From assembly GCF_001816145.1 (NCBI RefSeq), contig NZ_MDZB01000091.1, positions 1 through 64,000 on the forward strand: a stretch of DNA of 64,000 bases, read 5' to 3'. Below the pieces are notes generated by a model, which was not told the origin of the DNA, searched no databases, and worked only from the letters and a program-made list of their open reading frames with translations. Source of the stretch: Hymenobacter lapidarius (GTDB taxonomy: Bacteria > Bacteroidota > Bacteroidia > Cytophagales > Hymenobacteraceae). The number at the start of each line of letters is the position of its first letter. Position 1 is the first letter of the stretch. Below, piece after piece: positions 34,507 through 42,653 of the stretch. The position numbers and the translations under genes were made by a program.

Positions 34507-36441
34507 ATGGCTCCAACGCTTGCTACCCTACCCGCCACGGCCGGTGCCCGCCTGCCCGTCAGCCTTTACGCCGATTCGGAGGAAGCCTCCGCCGCCGTGG
34601 CGGCCGAAATAGCCGCCCTCATCCGGACGCGCGCGGCCGAAAACGAGACCTGCGTGCTGGGGCTGGCCACGGGCTCCTCCCCCACCCGCGTGTACGAGGA
34701 GCTGGTGCGCCTGCACCGCGAAGAAGGCCTGAGCTTCCAGAACGTGGTCAGCTTCAACCTCGACGAGTACTTTCCCATGGCGCCCGACTCGCTGCAGAGC
34801 TACGTGCGCTTCATGCGCGAGTACCTGTTCGACCACGTCGATATCCGGCCCGAAAACGTGCACGTTCCCGACGGCACGGTGCCGCCGGAGCAGGTGGCCG
34901 CGTACTGCCTGGACTACGAAGCGCAGATTCGCGCGGAGGGCGGCATCGATTTGCAGCTGCTCGGCATCGGGCGCACCGGGCACATCGGCTTCAACGAGCC
35001 CGGCTCGGGCCCGGCGTCGCGCACGCGCCTCATCACCCTCGACCACGTGACGCGCACCGACGCCGCCTCGGACTTCTACGGCGAAGAAAACGTGCCGCGC
35101 CGCGCCCTGACCATGGGCGTGGGCACCATTCTGGAAGCCCGTAAAGTAGTGCTCCTGGCCTGGGGCGAAGGCAAAGCCGCCGTGGTGAAGCGCATGGTGG
35201 AAGGCGACGTGACCGATACCGTGCCCGCCACCTACCTGCAGCGCCACCCGGCCGTGCAGGTGGTGCTGGACGAGGCCGCCGGCGCCGAACTCACGCCCCG
35301 CAAAACGCCCTGGCTCCAGGGCCTGCCCTGCAACTGGCACGACGCCGCCCTGGTGCGCAAAGCCGTGACCTGGCTGGCCCGCACCGTCGGCAAGCCCATT
35401 CTCAAGCTTACCGAGGAAGACTACAACGAAAACGGCCTCTCGGAGCTGCTGGCGGAGTCGGGCCCGGCTTACGACATCAACATTCGGGTGTTCAATGAGC
35501 TGCAGCACACCATCACGGGCTGGCCCGGCGGCAAGCCCCACGCCGACGACACCTACCGCCCCGAGCGGGCGGCGCCGTTTCCCAAGCGCGTGCTCATTTT
35601 CTCGCCCCACCCCGACGACGACGTGATTTCGATGGGCGGCACCCTGCTGCGGCTAGTAGACCAGGGCCACGAGGTGCACGTGGCCTACCAGACTTCCGGC
35701 AATATCGCCGTGTTCGATGAGGAGGCCCTGCGCTTCGCGGATTTCGCGGCCGAGTACGACCTGAACTTCCAGCAAAACGACCCGGCCGGCGAGCAGTTTT
35801 ACCAGCGCGTGGCCGATTTCCTACAAGCCAAGGCCCCCGGCCAGGTCGACTCCGAGGAAGTGCAGCGCCTGAAGGGCGTCATCCGCCGCGGCGAGGCGCG
35901 GGCGGCCCTGCGCTACGCCGGCCTCGACCCCACCACCCGCGCCCACTTCCAAAACCTGCCGTTTTACGAGACCGGACGGGTGCGCAAAAAGCCGCTCAGC
36001 GACGAGGACATTCGCCTCACCATGGAACTGCTCAAGCGCATTCAGCCCCACCAGATTTACGCGGCAGGCGACCTGAGCGACCCGCACGGCACCCACCGCG
36101 TGTGTCTGGCGGCCATTTTCCAGTCCATTCAGCAGCTCAAAGCCTCCGGCACCTCTTGGCTCGACGACTGCTGGGTCTGGCTCTACCGCGGGGCCTGGCA
36201 GGAATGGGACATCTACCAGATTGAGATGGCCGTGCCGCTCTCGCCGCAGGAGCTCACGCGCAAGCGCCGCGCCATTTTCAAGCACCAGTCGCAGAAGGAC
36301 CGGCCCTTGTTCCCGGGCGCCGACCAGCGCGAGTTCTGGCAGCGCAGCGAGGCTCGTAACCGCACCACCGCCAAACTGTACGATGAGCTGGGCCTGCCCG
36401 AGTACGAGGGCATTGAGGCGTTTGTGCGCTGGCAGTTTTAG
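34507..36441 (+). CDS. nagB: Glucosamine-6-phosphate deaminase fused to a LmbE/PIG-L-type domain
   Basis: A 644-residue two-domain protein. Residues about 15-275 are NagB, which converts glucosamine-6-phosphate to fructose-6-phosphate and ammonia: LGLATGSSPTRVYEEL, FNLDEYFPM with the catalytic Asp, and GRTGHIGFNEPGSG with the catalytic His and Glu. Residues about 360-640 are a PIG-L/LmbE deacetylase-like domain starting at FSPHPDDDVISMGG with the metal-binding PHPDD, and later GDLSDPHGTHR with the metal His. The fusion occurs in other Bacteroidota. The second domain could deacetylate GlcNAc derivatives and feed the first; that is an inference. First gene of a rightward amino-sugar series. Confidence 0.92.
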   Translation: MAPTLATLPATAGARLPVSLYADSEEASAAVAAEIAALIRTRAAENETCVLGLATGSSPTRVYEELVRLHREEGLSFQNVVSFNLDEYFPMAPDSLQSYVRFMREYLFDHVDIRPENVHVPDGTVPPEQVAAYCLDYEAQIRAEGGIDLQLLGIGRTGHIGFNEPGSGPASRTRLITLDHVTRTDAASDFYGEENVPRRALTMGVGTILEARKVVLLAWGEGKAAVVKRMVEGDVTDTVPATYLQRHPAVQVVLDEAAGAELTPRKTPWLQGLPCNWHDAALVRKAVTWLARTVGKPILKLTEEDYNENGLSELLAESGPAYDINIRVFNELQHTITGWPGGKPHADDTYRPERAAPFPKRVLIFSPHPDDDVISMGGTLLRLVDQGHEVHVAYQTSGNIAVFDEEALRFADFAAEYDLNFQQNDPAGEQFYQRVADFLQAKAPGQVDSEEVQRLKGVIRRGEARAALRYAGLDPTTRAHFQNLPFYETGRVRKKPLSDEDIRLTMELLKRIQPHQIYAAGDLSDPHGTHRVCLAAIFQSIQQLKASGTSWLDDCWVWLYRGAWQEWDIYQIEMAVPLSPQELTRKRRAIFKHQSQKDRPLFPGADQREFWQRSEARNRTTAKLYDELGLPEYEGIEAFVRWQF

Positions 36442-36451
36442 TTTTAACAAG

Positions 36452-36566
36452 TAGCTTTCCCGCAGAGGGCGCAGAGGAAGGCGCAGAGGTCCGCAGAGTG
36501 CGGATTGCTTTCTGAACGACTCAGCGAACCTCTGCGCCTTCCTCTGCGCCCTCTGCGGGAAAGCTA
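36452..36566. repeat. Perfect 39-bp inverted repeat (CTCTGCG family)
   Basis: The arms 36452-36490 and 36528-36566 are exact reverse complements built of CGCAGAGG units, with a 37-bp spacer. It fills almost the whole gap between nagB and anmK and ends 11 bases before the anmK start codon. Not obviously related to the TCATGCTGAGC family. Confidence 0.95.
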
Positions 36567-36577
36567 AACCCCACCCT

Positions 36578-37789
36578 ATGAACCCTTACCTCGCCCGCCT
36601 GCACCAGATAGCCAGCCAGCCCAGCCGCCGCATCATCGGCCTTATGTCGGGCACCTCGCTTGATGGATTGGATGTGGCGCTGTGCCGCCTCACCGGCCAC
36701 GGGCCGGGCACGCAGCTGGTGCTGGAGCAGTTCCGCACCGTTCCTTATAGTGATGACACGCGGGCGCGCATCCGCACCGTGTTTGCCCGGGAGCAAGTCA
36801 GCCTGGAGTACCTCACGCTGCTCAACCCCTGGCTGGGCAGCTTGCATGCCGCGGCCATTCTGGACTGCCTGCGCGAATGGAGCATTGCACCCGCCGAAAT
36901 TGACCTGATTGCCAGCCACGGCCAGACGGTGTACCACGCTCCGCAACACCAGCACCAGCGCGCCGACTTCCCGCGCAACGCCACCCTGCAGCTGGGCGAT
37001 GGCGACCACGTGGCCGTCGAAACCGGCATCATCACCCTCAGCGACTTCCGCCAGAAGCATATTGCCGCCGGCGGCGAAGGTGCGCCGCTGGCCGCGTACG
37101 GCGACTTCCTGCTCCTCAGCAGCCCCGACGAAGAACGCCTGCTCCTCAACCTCGGCGGCATTGCCAACTTCACCTACCTGCCCCGCGCCGGCGGCGATGC
37201 CAGCACCGCTTTCAGCACCGATACCGGCCCGGGCAACACTTTGCTCGATGCCACGGTGCGCGCCCAGCGGCCCGGCCTGCAGTACGACGAGGACGGGCGG
37301 CTGGCAGCAGCCGGCCAGGTGCACGAAGGGCTGCTGGCGGCGCTGCTGGACCATGCGTTTTTTGCTGCCCCGCTGCCCAAAACCACTGGCCCGGAGCTCT
37401 TCAGCCCAGCTTTTTTGGCGGAGGCGCAACAGCGCAGCGGCACCTCTCACCTGCGCCTGGAAGACACGCTGGCCACCCTGGCCGAACTGAGTGCCGTGGG
37501 CGTGGCCCGGGCCGTGCGGGCGGCTTTTGCGGAGCGGGCCATTCCGGCGGCCGTGTATACCAGCGGCGGCGGGGCGCACAATCCGGCCTTGCTGGCCGCC
37601 CTGGGCCGCCACTTGCCCGAAGCCCGCTTTGGGAGCACCGATGCGCTGGGCGTGCCCGGCGATGCGAAAGAAGCCATTTTGTTCGCAGTTTTGGCCAACG
37701 AAGCGGTAGCCGGCCAGCCTATCAGCATTGGGGCGGGGCGGCAGCGGGTGCCCGCGGTGAGCATGGGCAAGATTTCCTTTCCGGGCTGA
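36578..37789 (+). CDS. anmK: Anhydro-N-acetylmuramic acid kinase
   Basis: Phosphorylates 1,6-anhydro-MurNAc from peptidoglycan turnover to MurNAc-6-phosphate. The 403-residue product has the family signature IIGLMSGTSLDGLD near residue 19, the segment IASHGQTVYH, the phosphate loop LLNLGGIANFTYL, FSTDTGPGN with the catalytic Asp, and the C-terminal TSGGGAHNPAL. Length is slightly above that of E. coli AnmK. It follows the nagB fusion on the same strand. The MurNAc-6-phosphate etherase gene (murQ), the expected next step, is not in the window. Confidence 0.95.
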   Translation: MNPYLARLHQIASQPSRRIIGLMSGTSLDGLDVALCRLTGHGPGTQLVLEQFRTVPYSDDTRARIRTVFAREQVSLEYLTLLNPWLGSLHAAAILDCLREWSIAPAEIDLIASHGQTVYHAPQHQHQRADFPRNATLQLGDGDHVAVETGIITLSDFRQKHIAAGGEGAPLAAYGDFLLLSSPDEERLLLNLGGIANFTYLPRAGGDASTAFSTDTGPGNTLLDATVRAQRPGLQYDEDGRLAAAGQVHEGLLAALLDHAFFAAPLPKTTGPELFSPAFLAEAQQRSGTSHLRLEDTLATLAELSAVGVARAVRAAFAERAIPAAVYTSGGGAHNPALLAALGRHLPEARFGSTDALGVPGDAKEAILFAVLANEAVAGQPISIGAGRQRVPAVSMGKISFPG

Positions 37790-37847
37790 CGCCCGAAAAT
37801 CAAGAAGGCATAAGCATAGACAACCCGCTTTGCCGACCATGAATATA

Positions 37848-37880
37848 TTGCATAATCTGAATTATGTACATTACGATTTG
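37848..37880 (+). promoter_or_regulatory. Possible promoter/operator of the second susC gene
   Basis: TTG at 37848-37850 and TACGATTTG at 37872-37880 (one base longer than the consensus) are 21 bp apart. The spacer contains the dyad CATAAT-CTGA-ATTATG (37851-37866), a possible regulator site. Confidence 0.4.
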
Positions 37881-37927
37881 AGTAGCCAAAGCACCAGTAG
37901 CATTTCCACCCATTTTTCATTTTTTCT

Positions 37928-40900
37928 ATGTCCCACCCCTACAATTCGCGTGGCCTGCCGGGCTACTTTCTGAGCTTTTTGGCGGCGCTTGTCCTCTTGC
38001 TCGGTGAGCCGGCGGCGGCTCAAAACACCCGCTACACCATTCAGGGCCGGGTAACCGATGCGACCAATGATGCCCTGCCGGGCGCCACGGTGCGCCTGCT
38101 CAATACGGTAGTGGGCACCTCGTCGGGCGCCGACGGGCGCTTTGCCATTGATGCCGGCCTCTCCCCTGGCACCTACCAGCTCGAAATCTCCTCGGTGGGT
38201 TACCGGCCCGTGCGCCGCGCCGTAACGCTGGGCGCCGAGACCACCGTAGCGGTTGGGGATGTGGGGCTGACCGAAGACCGGGTGGGTCTAAACGAAGTGG
38301 TGGTGACCGGTACTTCGGTGGCCACCAGCAAGCGCCAGCTCGGCAACACCATTGCCACGGTGAGCGGCGAGGAGCTGCGCACAGTGGTGCCCACCCAGAT
38401 TGACCAAGCGCTCCAGGGCAAGTTCGCGGGCGTGCAGATTACTCAGAACTCGGGCAACCCGGCCGGCGGCATCTCGGTGCGGCTGCGCGGGCCCAGCACC
38501 GTGGCCGGCTCCTCCGACCCGCTCTACATCATCGACGGGGTAATTGTGAACAACGACTCGCCCCAGCTGCTCGACCTAGGCGGCTACGCCCAAAACCGGT
38601 TGGTCGACATCAGCCCCAACGACGTGGACCGCATCGAGGTGATTAAGGGCGCGGCGGCGGCGGCCATCTACGGCTCGCGGGCCTCGAACGGCGTGGTGCA
38701 GATTTTCACCAAGCGCGGGCGCGACGGGGCCCCGCAGATTACGGTGTCGTCGCAGTTCATGGTGTCGCAGTTGCGCAAGAAGCTGGACGTTAACCGTCAC
38801 CCCTTCCGCTTCACCAATACCGTGGCCACCGACCTGAGCCAGGTGCCGGTGACGCGCTACGACTACCAGGACCAGATTTTCAGGACCGCCGTGGGCACCG
38901 ACGACTACGTGTCGCTGAGCGGCGGCACCAACGCGACCAAGTATTTTGCCTCCGGCAACTACTTCCGCAACCAGGGCATCGTGGACAACACCAACTTCAG
39001 CCGGGGCGGCGGCCGGGTGCGCCTGCAGCAAACCCTGGGCTCGAAGGCCAGCCTGAGCGTGGGCGCCAACTACACCCTGAGCCAGAGCAAGGAAGTGCCC
39101 AATGGCGGCATCAGCGAGGCCTACGGCGCACTCACGGGCTTCATTTTCTCCAACAACTTCATCGACCCCAGCCGCGACCCCGCTACCGGGCGCTACCCCA
39201 GCACGGCCCTGAGCATTGCCCGCACCAACCCGCTGGAAGCCATCAACCGTTTCGATTTCCGCCAACGCACCTCTCGCTTCATCGGCGACGCGCAGCTGAA
39301 CCTCACGCCGTTTGAGGGCTTCACCCTCGACTATGTGCTGGGCTACGACGCCAGCACGCAGGTGGCTACGGGCTTTATTCCCACTGGCAGCACCGCTCCC
39401 ACCTACACCGCCGGCTACGCCCGCCGCGCAGACCAAACCACAATTCTCGTCAACAACGACCTGACGGCCAGCTACCGGCGCGACTTCACGGAGTGGCTGG
39501 CCAGCACCACCACCGTGGGTGGCACGCTGCAGTACCAGCAGGGCTTCGCCACCGGCATTGTGAGCACCACGCTGGCCCCCATTGTGCAAACCACGGGCAG
39601 CGGCATTGCCGTGGCGAGCGAGTCCCGCTCGGAGCGCAGCATCCGCGGGGCATTTGCCCAGCAAACCCTGGGCCTGGGCAACCGGCTGTTTCTGACCGGG
39701 GCCCTGCGCGTGGACGTGGCCTCGGTGTACGGCCCCAGCAACCGCACCCAGTATTACCCCAAGGCCAGCGTGGCCTACGTGGTATCGGAGGAGAAATTCT
39801 GGAAAGACGGGCCGCTGGCGCGCCTCGTGCCCCAGTTGAAATTGCGCGCCTCCTACGGGCAGGCGGGCAACCTCACCGCCATTGGGCCCTACGACCGGTT
39901 CACCAACTTCGGGCCGGTGGTGGCGGGCACCCTGCCGGGCCTGCTCACGTCCACGTTGCAGGGCAACTCGGTGCTGGGCCCGGAGCGGCAATCCGAGTTT
40001 GAAGTCGGCACCGACCTGGGCTTGTTTGGCGGCCGGGTGGGCATCGAGTTCTCGTATTACGACAAAAAAGTAACCGACCTGCTGCTGCGCCGCGACCTGA
40101 ACCTGAGCAGCGGCTTCACCACGCGCTTCGACAACATCGGCAACATGCGCAACCAGGGCGTGGAGCTGCTGGTGCGCGGCACGCCGGTGCAGAGCGCGGC
40201 CGTGAAATGGACCGTGACCACCACCTTCACCCACAACACGAACCGCATTACCAACATCCCCAACGGCCTGCTCACCTTCCCCGACGGCTTTGGGCTGGTG
40301 GCGGCCGTGGAGGGCCGGCCCTTGGGCACGTACTACGGCACGTACTCGGCGCGCCGGCCCGACGGCTCGCTGCTGCTCACGGCTGGCGGCCTGCCCCAGC
40401 GCGAGCGCGGCACTCAGGGCACGTTTGGGGCACCCAATGTGCCCCTGCGCGGCGCCGACGGCCAGCCCAGCGGCACGCTGCTCAACGGCGTGCTCGGCAA
40501 CCCCAACCCGCGCTACGTGGCCTCGCTTATCAACGAAGTGGAGCTGCTGAAGGGCAACCTCGTATTCCGGGTGCAGTTTGACACCCAGCAGGACTTCGAC
40601 GTGTTCAACTTCACGAAGCGCGTGGGCACCCGCGACATCTTTGGCGGCCTGGCCGGCTACGAGCCCGAGCTGCGCGGCGAGGTGGCCAAGGGCAGCAGCA
40701 TTGCCGCCTACAACACGTTTGATAAGTGGATTGAGGACGGTTCCTTCGTGAAGCTGCGCGAGGCTTCGGTGAGCTACCGCCTCACGCCCAAGCTGCTGGG
40801 CCTGCGCGACCTGCGCCTTTCGCTGGCCGGTCGCAACCTGTTGGTGTTCACCAAGTACAGCGGCTACGACCCCGAAGTGAGCGCCGCTGGCCAGAGCAAC

Positions 40901-40975
40901 GCCGTGCGCGGCTTCGATTTCGTGGAGGTGCCCATTCCGCGGGCCGTGTCGCTGGGCTTCAACGCCTCGTTTTAG
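37928..40975 (+). CDS. SusC/RagA family TonB-linked outer-membrane protein
   Basis: TonB-dependent importer of 1015 residues. The signal peptide ends near PAAAQN. The N-terminal Ig-like domain contains IQGRVTDATNDALPGATVRL. The plug has LNEVVVTGTSV, DQALQGKFAGVQI and the hallmark LYIIDGVIVNN. IEVIKGAAAAAIYGSRASNG follows and then the barrel, ending LGFNASF. Its partner SusD gene starts 171 bases downstream on the same strand. Position behind nagB and anmK suggests an amino-sugar or muropeptide substrate. Confidence 0.95.
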   Translation: MSHPYNSRGLPGYFLSFLAALVLLLGEPAAAQNTRYTIQGRVTDATNDALPGATVRLLNTVVGTSSGADGRFAIDAGLSPGTYQLEISSVGYRPVRRAVTLGAETTVAVGDVGLTEDRVGLNEVVVTGTSVATSKRQLGNTIATVSGEELRTVVPTQIDQALQGKFAGVQITQNSGNPAGGISVRLRGPSTVAGSSDPLYIIDGVIVNNDSPQLLDLGGYAQNRLVDISPNDVDRIEVIKGAAAAAIYGSRASNGVVQIFTKRGRDGAPQITVSSQFMVSQLRKKLDVNRHPFRFTNTVATDLSQVPVTRYDYQDQIFRTAVGTDDYVSLSGGTNATKYFASGNYFRNQGIVDNTNFSRGGGRVRLQQTLGSKASLSVGANYTLSQSKEVPNGGISEAYGALTGFIFSNNFIDPSRDPATGRYPSTALSIARTNPLEAINRFDFRQRTSRFIGDAQLNLTPFEGFTLDYVLGYDASTQVATGFIPTGSTAPTYTAGYARRADQTTILVNNDLTASYRRDFTEWLASTTTVGGTLQYQQGFATGIVSTTLAPIVQTTGSGIAVASESRSERSIRGAFAQQTLGLGNRLFLTGALRVDVASVYGPSNRTQYYPKASVAYVVSEEKFWKDGPLARLVPQLKLRASYGQAGNLTAIGPYDRFTNFGPVVAGTLPGLLTSTLQGNSVLGPERQSEFEVGTDLGLFGGRVGIEFSYYDKKVTDLLLRRDLNLSSGFTTRFDNIGNMRNQGVELLVRGTPVQSAAVKWTVTTTFTHNTNRITNIPNGLLTFPDGFGLVAAVEGRPLGTYYGTYSARRPDGSLLLTAGGLPQRERGTQGTFGAPNVPLRGADGQPSGTLLNGVLGNPNPRYVASLINEVELLKGNLVFRVQFDTQQDFDVFNFTKRVGTRDIFGGLAGYEPELRGEVAKGSSIAAYNTFDKWIEDGSFVKLREASVSYRLTPKLLGLRDLRLSLAGRNLLVFTKYSGYDPEVSAAGQSNAVRGFDFVEVPIPRAVSLGFNASF

Positions 40976-40999
40976 AGCAGCGAGGTCAGCTAAAAAAGA

Positions 41000-41107
41000 A
41001 CGTCATGCTGAGCGGAGCCGAAGCATCTCTACCGCTTGGTTGCAGCCGCATTGATTACTAATGCGGCAGAGAGGTTTCGACTCCACGGACGCCAGATGAG
41101 CATGACG
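41000..41107. repeat. Dispersed palindromic repeat, hybrid copy
   Basis: The left arm (41000-41035) reads GTCATGCTGAGC...GAAGCATCTCTACCGC. The right arm (41063-41107) ends in CGGACGCCAGATGAGCATGACG, which matches the right end of the 23.4 kb element better than its own left arm. It sits between susC and susD. Confidence 0.75.
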
Positions 41108-41146
41108 GACAAAATATTGATTTTACACTTCGACATTCCTTTTGAT

Positions 41147-42490
41147 ATGAATTTCATCTTCACCCGGCCGCGCCGCCTGGCCGCCCAGTTCCTGCTCGGG
41201 GCGGCTCTACTGGCCACCAGTGCCTGCAGCCTCGACCTGCCCAACCCCAACGCCGGCGACGACGTGCAAACCCTGACCACCCGCGAGGGCCTGTTTGCCC
41301 TTAGTGTGGGCCTGCGCCAGGCGTATTCCACCTCGGCGCTGGAGCCCATTATCCTCACCACCGGGGCCACGACCCGCGAGGTGAAGGGCGTCACCACGTT
41401 TTTTAACGTTACGGAGGTGGAGCAGGGCGGCGCCCAGCTTTCGCCCAACAACGCCAACACCACGGCCCTGTTTGCCCGCAACTACCGCGTGGTGCGCGTG
41501 GCCGACCAGCTCATTGCCGCCGCGCCCGGCGTGCTGGCCGCCGACGCCCCCGCCCGCAGCGCGGTGCTCGCTAATGCCTACCTGTTCAAGGCCGCCGCGC
41601 TGGCCGGCGTGGCCCAGGGCTTCGAGCAGGGCCCACTCACGGCCAGCGACGGCGCGCCCGCCTTCGTGCCGCGCGCACAGTTGCTGGCCGAGGCCATTCG
41701 CCTACTCGACCTGGCGGCCACGGAGTTTGCCAGCAACGCGCCCCCGGCCGACTTCAACACCCAGGTGCTGGGCGCCGGTTTTAACCTGCCCAACACCATC
41801 CAGGCCTACCGCGCCCGCTTCAACCTACGGGCCGGCAACTACGCCGCCGCCCGCGCCGCCGCCAACCTCGTGACCCTGACCGTGCGTTCGGCCTTTGCTT
41901 ACTCCAACCAACTGCCGAACCCCATTTTTCAGAACTCGACGCTGGCGGGGGCCAACTTCCGGCCGCGCGACAATTTTGGCCTGCCCGCCGCTCTGGTAGA
42001 GCCCGGCGACGGTCGCCTGGCGTTTTTCCTGAGCGGGCCGGTGGTGGTGGACCGCAACAACGGCAGCACCGATAATGTGCGCACCTTGGCCGGGTTCTTC
42101 CTCACCCAAACTAGCGACATCCCGGCTTACCAACCCGACGAAATGCGCCTCATACGGGCCGAAACCAACCTGCGCCAGGCCACGCCCGACCTTGCCGCGG
42201 CGCTCGTCGATATCAACGCCGTGCGCACCCAAACCACCGGCGACCCGTGGAACGTGTACCCCAACCTGCCCGCTTACGCCGGCCCCGTCACTGTGGATGC
42301 CCTGCTGCTGGAAGTGTACAAGCAGCGCAGCGCCGAGCTGTTTCTGAGCGGCCAGCGCCTGGAGGACAGCCGCCGCTTCGGCCGCCCCGCCCCGCCCACC
42401 AGCCTGGCCGAGCGCAGCCGCAACTTCTACCCCTACCCCCAGCAGGAGCGGGTGAATAACACCAATACCCCAGCCGACCCGGCTATTTAG
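41147..42490 (+). CDS. RagB/SusD family nutrient-uptake lipoprotein
   Basis: Partner of the second SusC, 447 residues. The lipoprotein signal LLGAALLATSACS puts the lipidated Cys at residue 27, followed by LDLPNPN. Helical regions (LANAYLFKAAALAGVAQGFEQ, NTIQAYRARFNLRAGNYAAA) and the C-terminal QRSAELFLSGQRLEDSRRFG are characteristic. The frame is open upstream to 41036, but this part is the repeat element; ATG 41147 begins the signal peptide. It is shorter than the SusD of the first pair and belongs to a different branch. Confidence 0.92.
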   Translation: MNFIFTRPRRLAAQFLLGAALLATSACSLDLPNPNAGDDVQTLTTREGLFALSVGLRQAYSTSALEPIILTTGATTREVKGVTTFFNVTEVEQGGAQLSPNNANTTALFARNYRVVRVADQLIAAAPGVLAADAPARSAVLANAYLFKAAALAGVAQGFEQGPLTASDGAPAFVPRAQLLAEAIRLLDLAATEFASNAPPADFNTQVLGAGFNLPNTIQAYRARFNLRAGNYAAARAAANLVTLTVRSAFAYSNQLPNPIFQNSTLAGANFRPRDNFGLPAALVEPGDGRLAFFLSGPVVVDRNNGSTDNVRTLAGFFLTQTSDIPAYQPDEMRLIRAETNLRQATPDLAAALVDINAVRTQTTGDPWNVYPNLPAYAGPVTVDALLLEVYKQRSAELFLSGQRLEDSRRFGRPAPPTSLAERSRNFYPYPQQERVNNTNTPADPAI

Positions 42491-42495
42491 GTTAT

Positions 42496-42576
42496 CATAC
42501 TGAGCGCAGCGAAGCATCCTGTCACGTGAAAACGACTCGCTCAGTGGCGATAAGATACTTCGCTGCGCTCAGCATG
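42496..42576. repeat. Dispersed palindromic repeat
   Basis: The arms 42496-42518 and 42554-42576 are inverted with 2 mismatches in 23 (CTGAGCGCAGCGAAG core). It begins six bases after the susD stop codon and may act as its terminator. Confidence 0.75.
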
Positions 42577-42653
42577 ACAGACGGCGCGGGACTGTCCTCC
42601 AATACCCGGCGAATTCCGACCTTAGCAGCGTTTCCTTTCCCAGCTCGCCGCCC

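Noticed and set aside
36452..36566. Insertion sequence remnant between nagB and anmK
   Set aside because: There is no transposase fragment and no clear target duplication; the stretch is a simple perfect inverted repeat.
38576..40234. Minus-strand 552-codon frame opposite the second susC gene
   Set aside because: Shadow frame of low complexity; SusC is clearly coded on the plus strand.
37790..42653. murQ (MurNAc-6-phosphate etherase) expected after anmK
   Set aside because: No frame in this stretch or the rest of the window carries SIS-domain etherase motifs; the salvage pathway is incomplete here.
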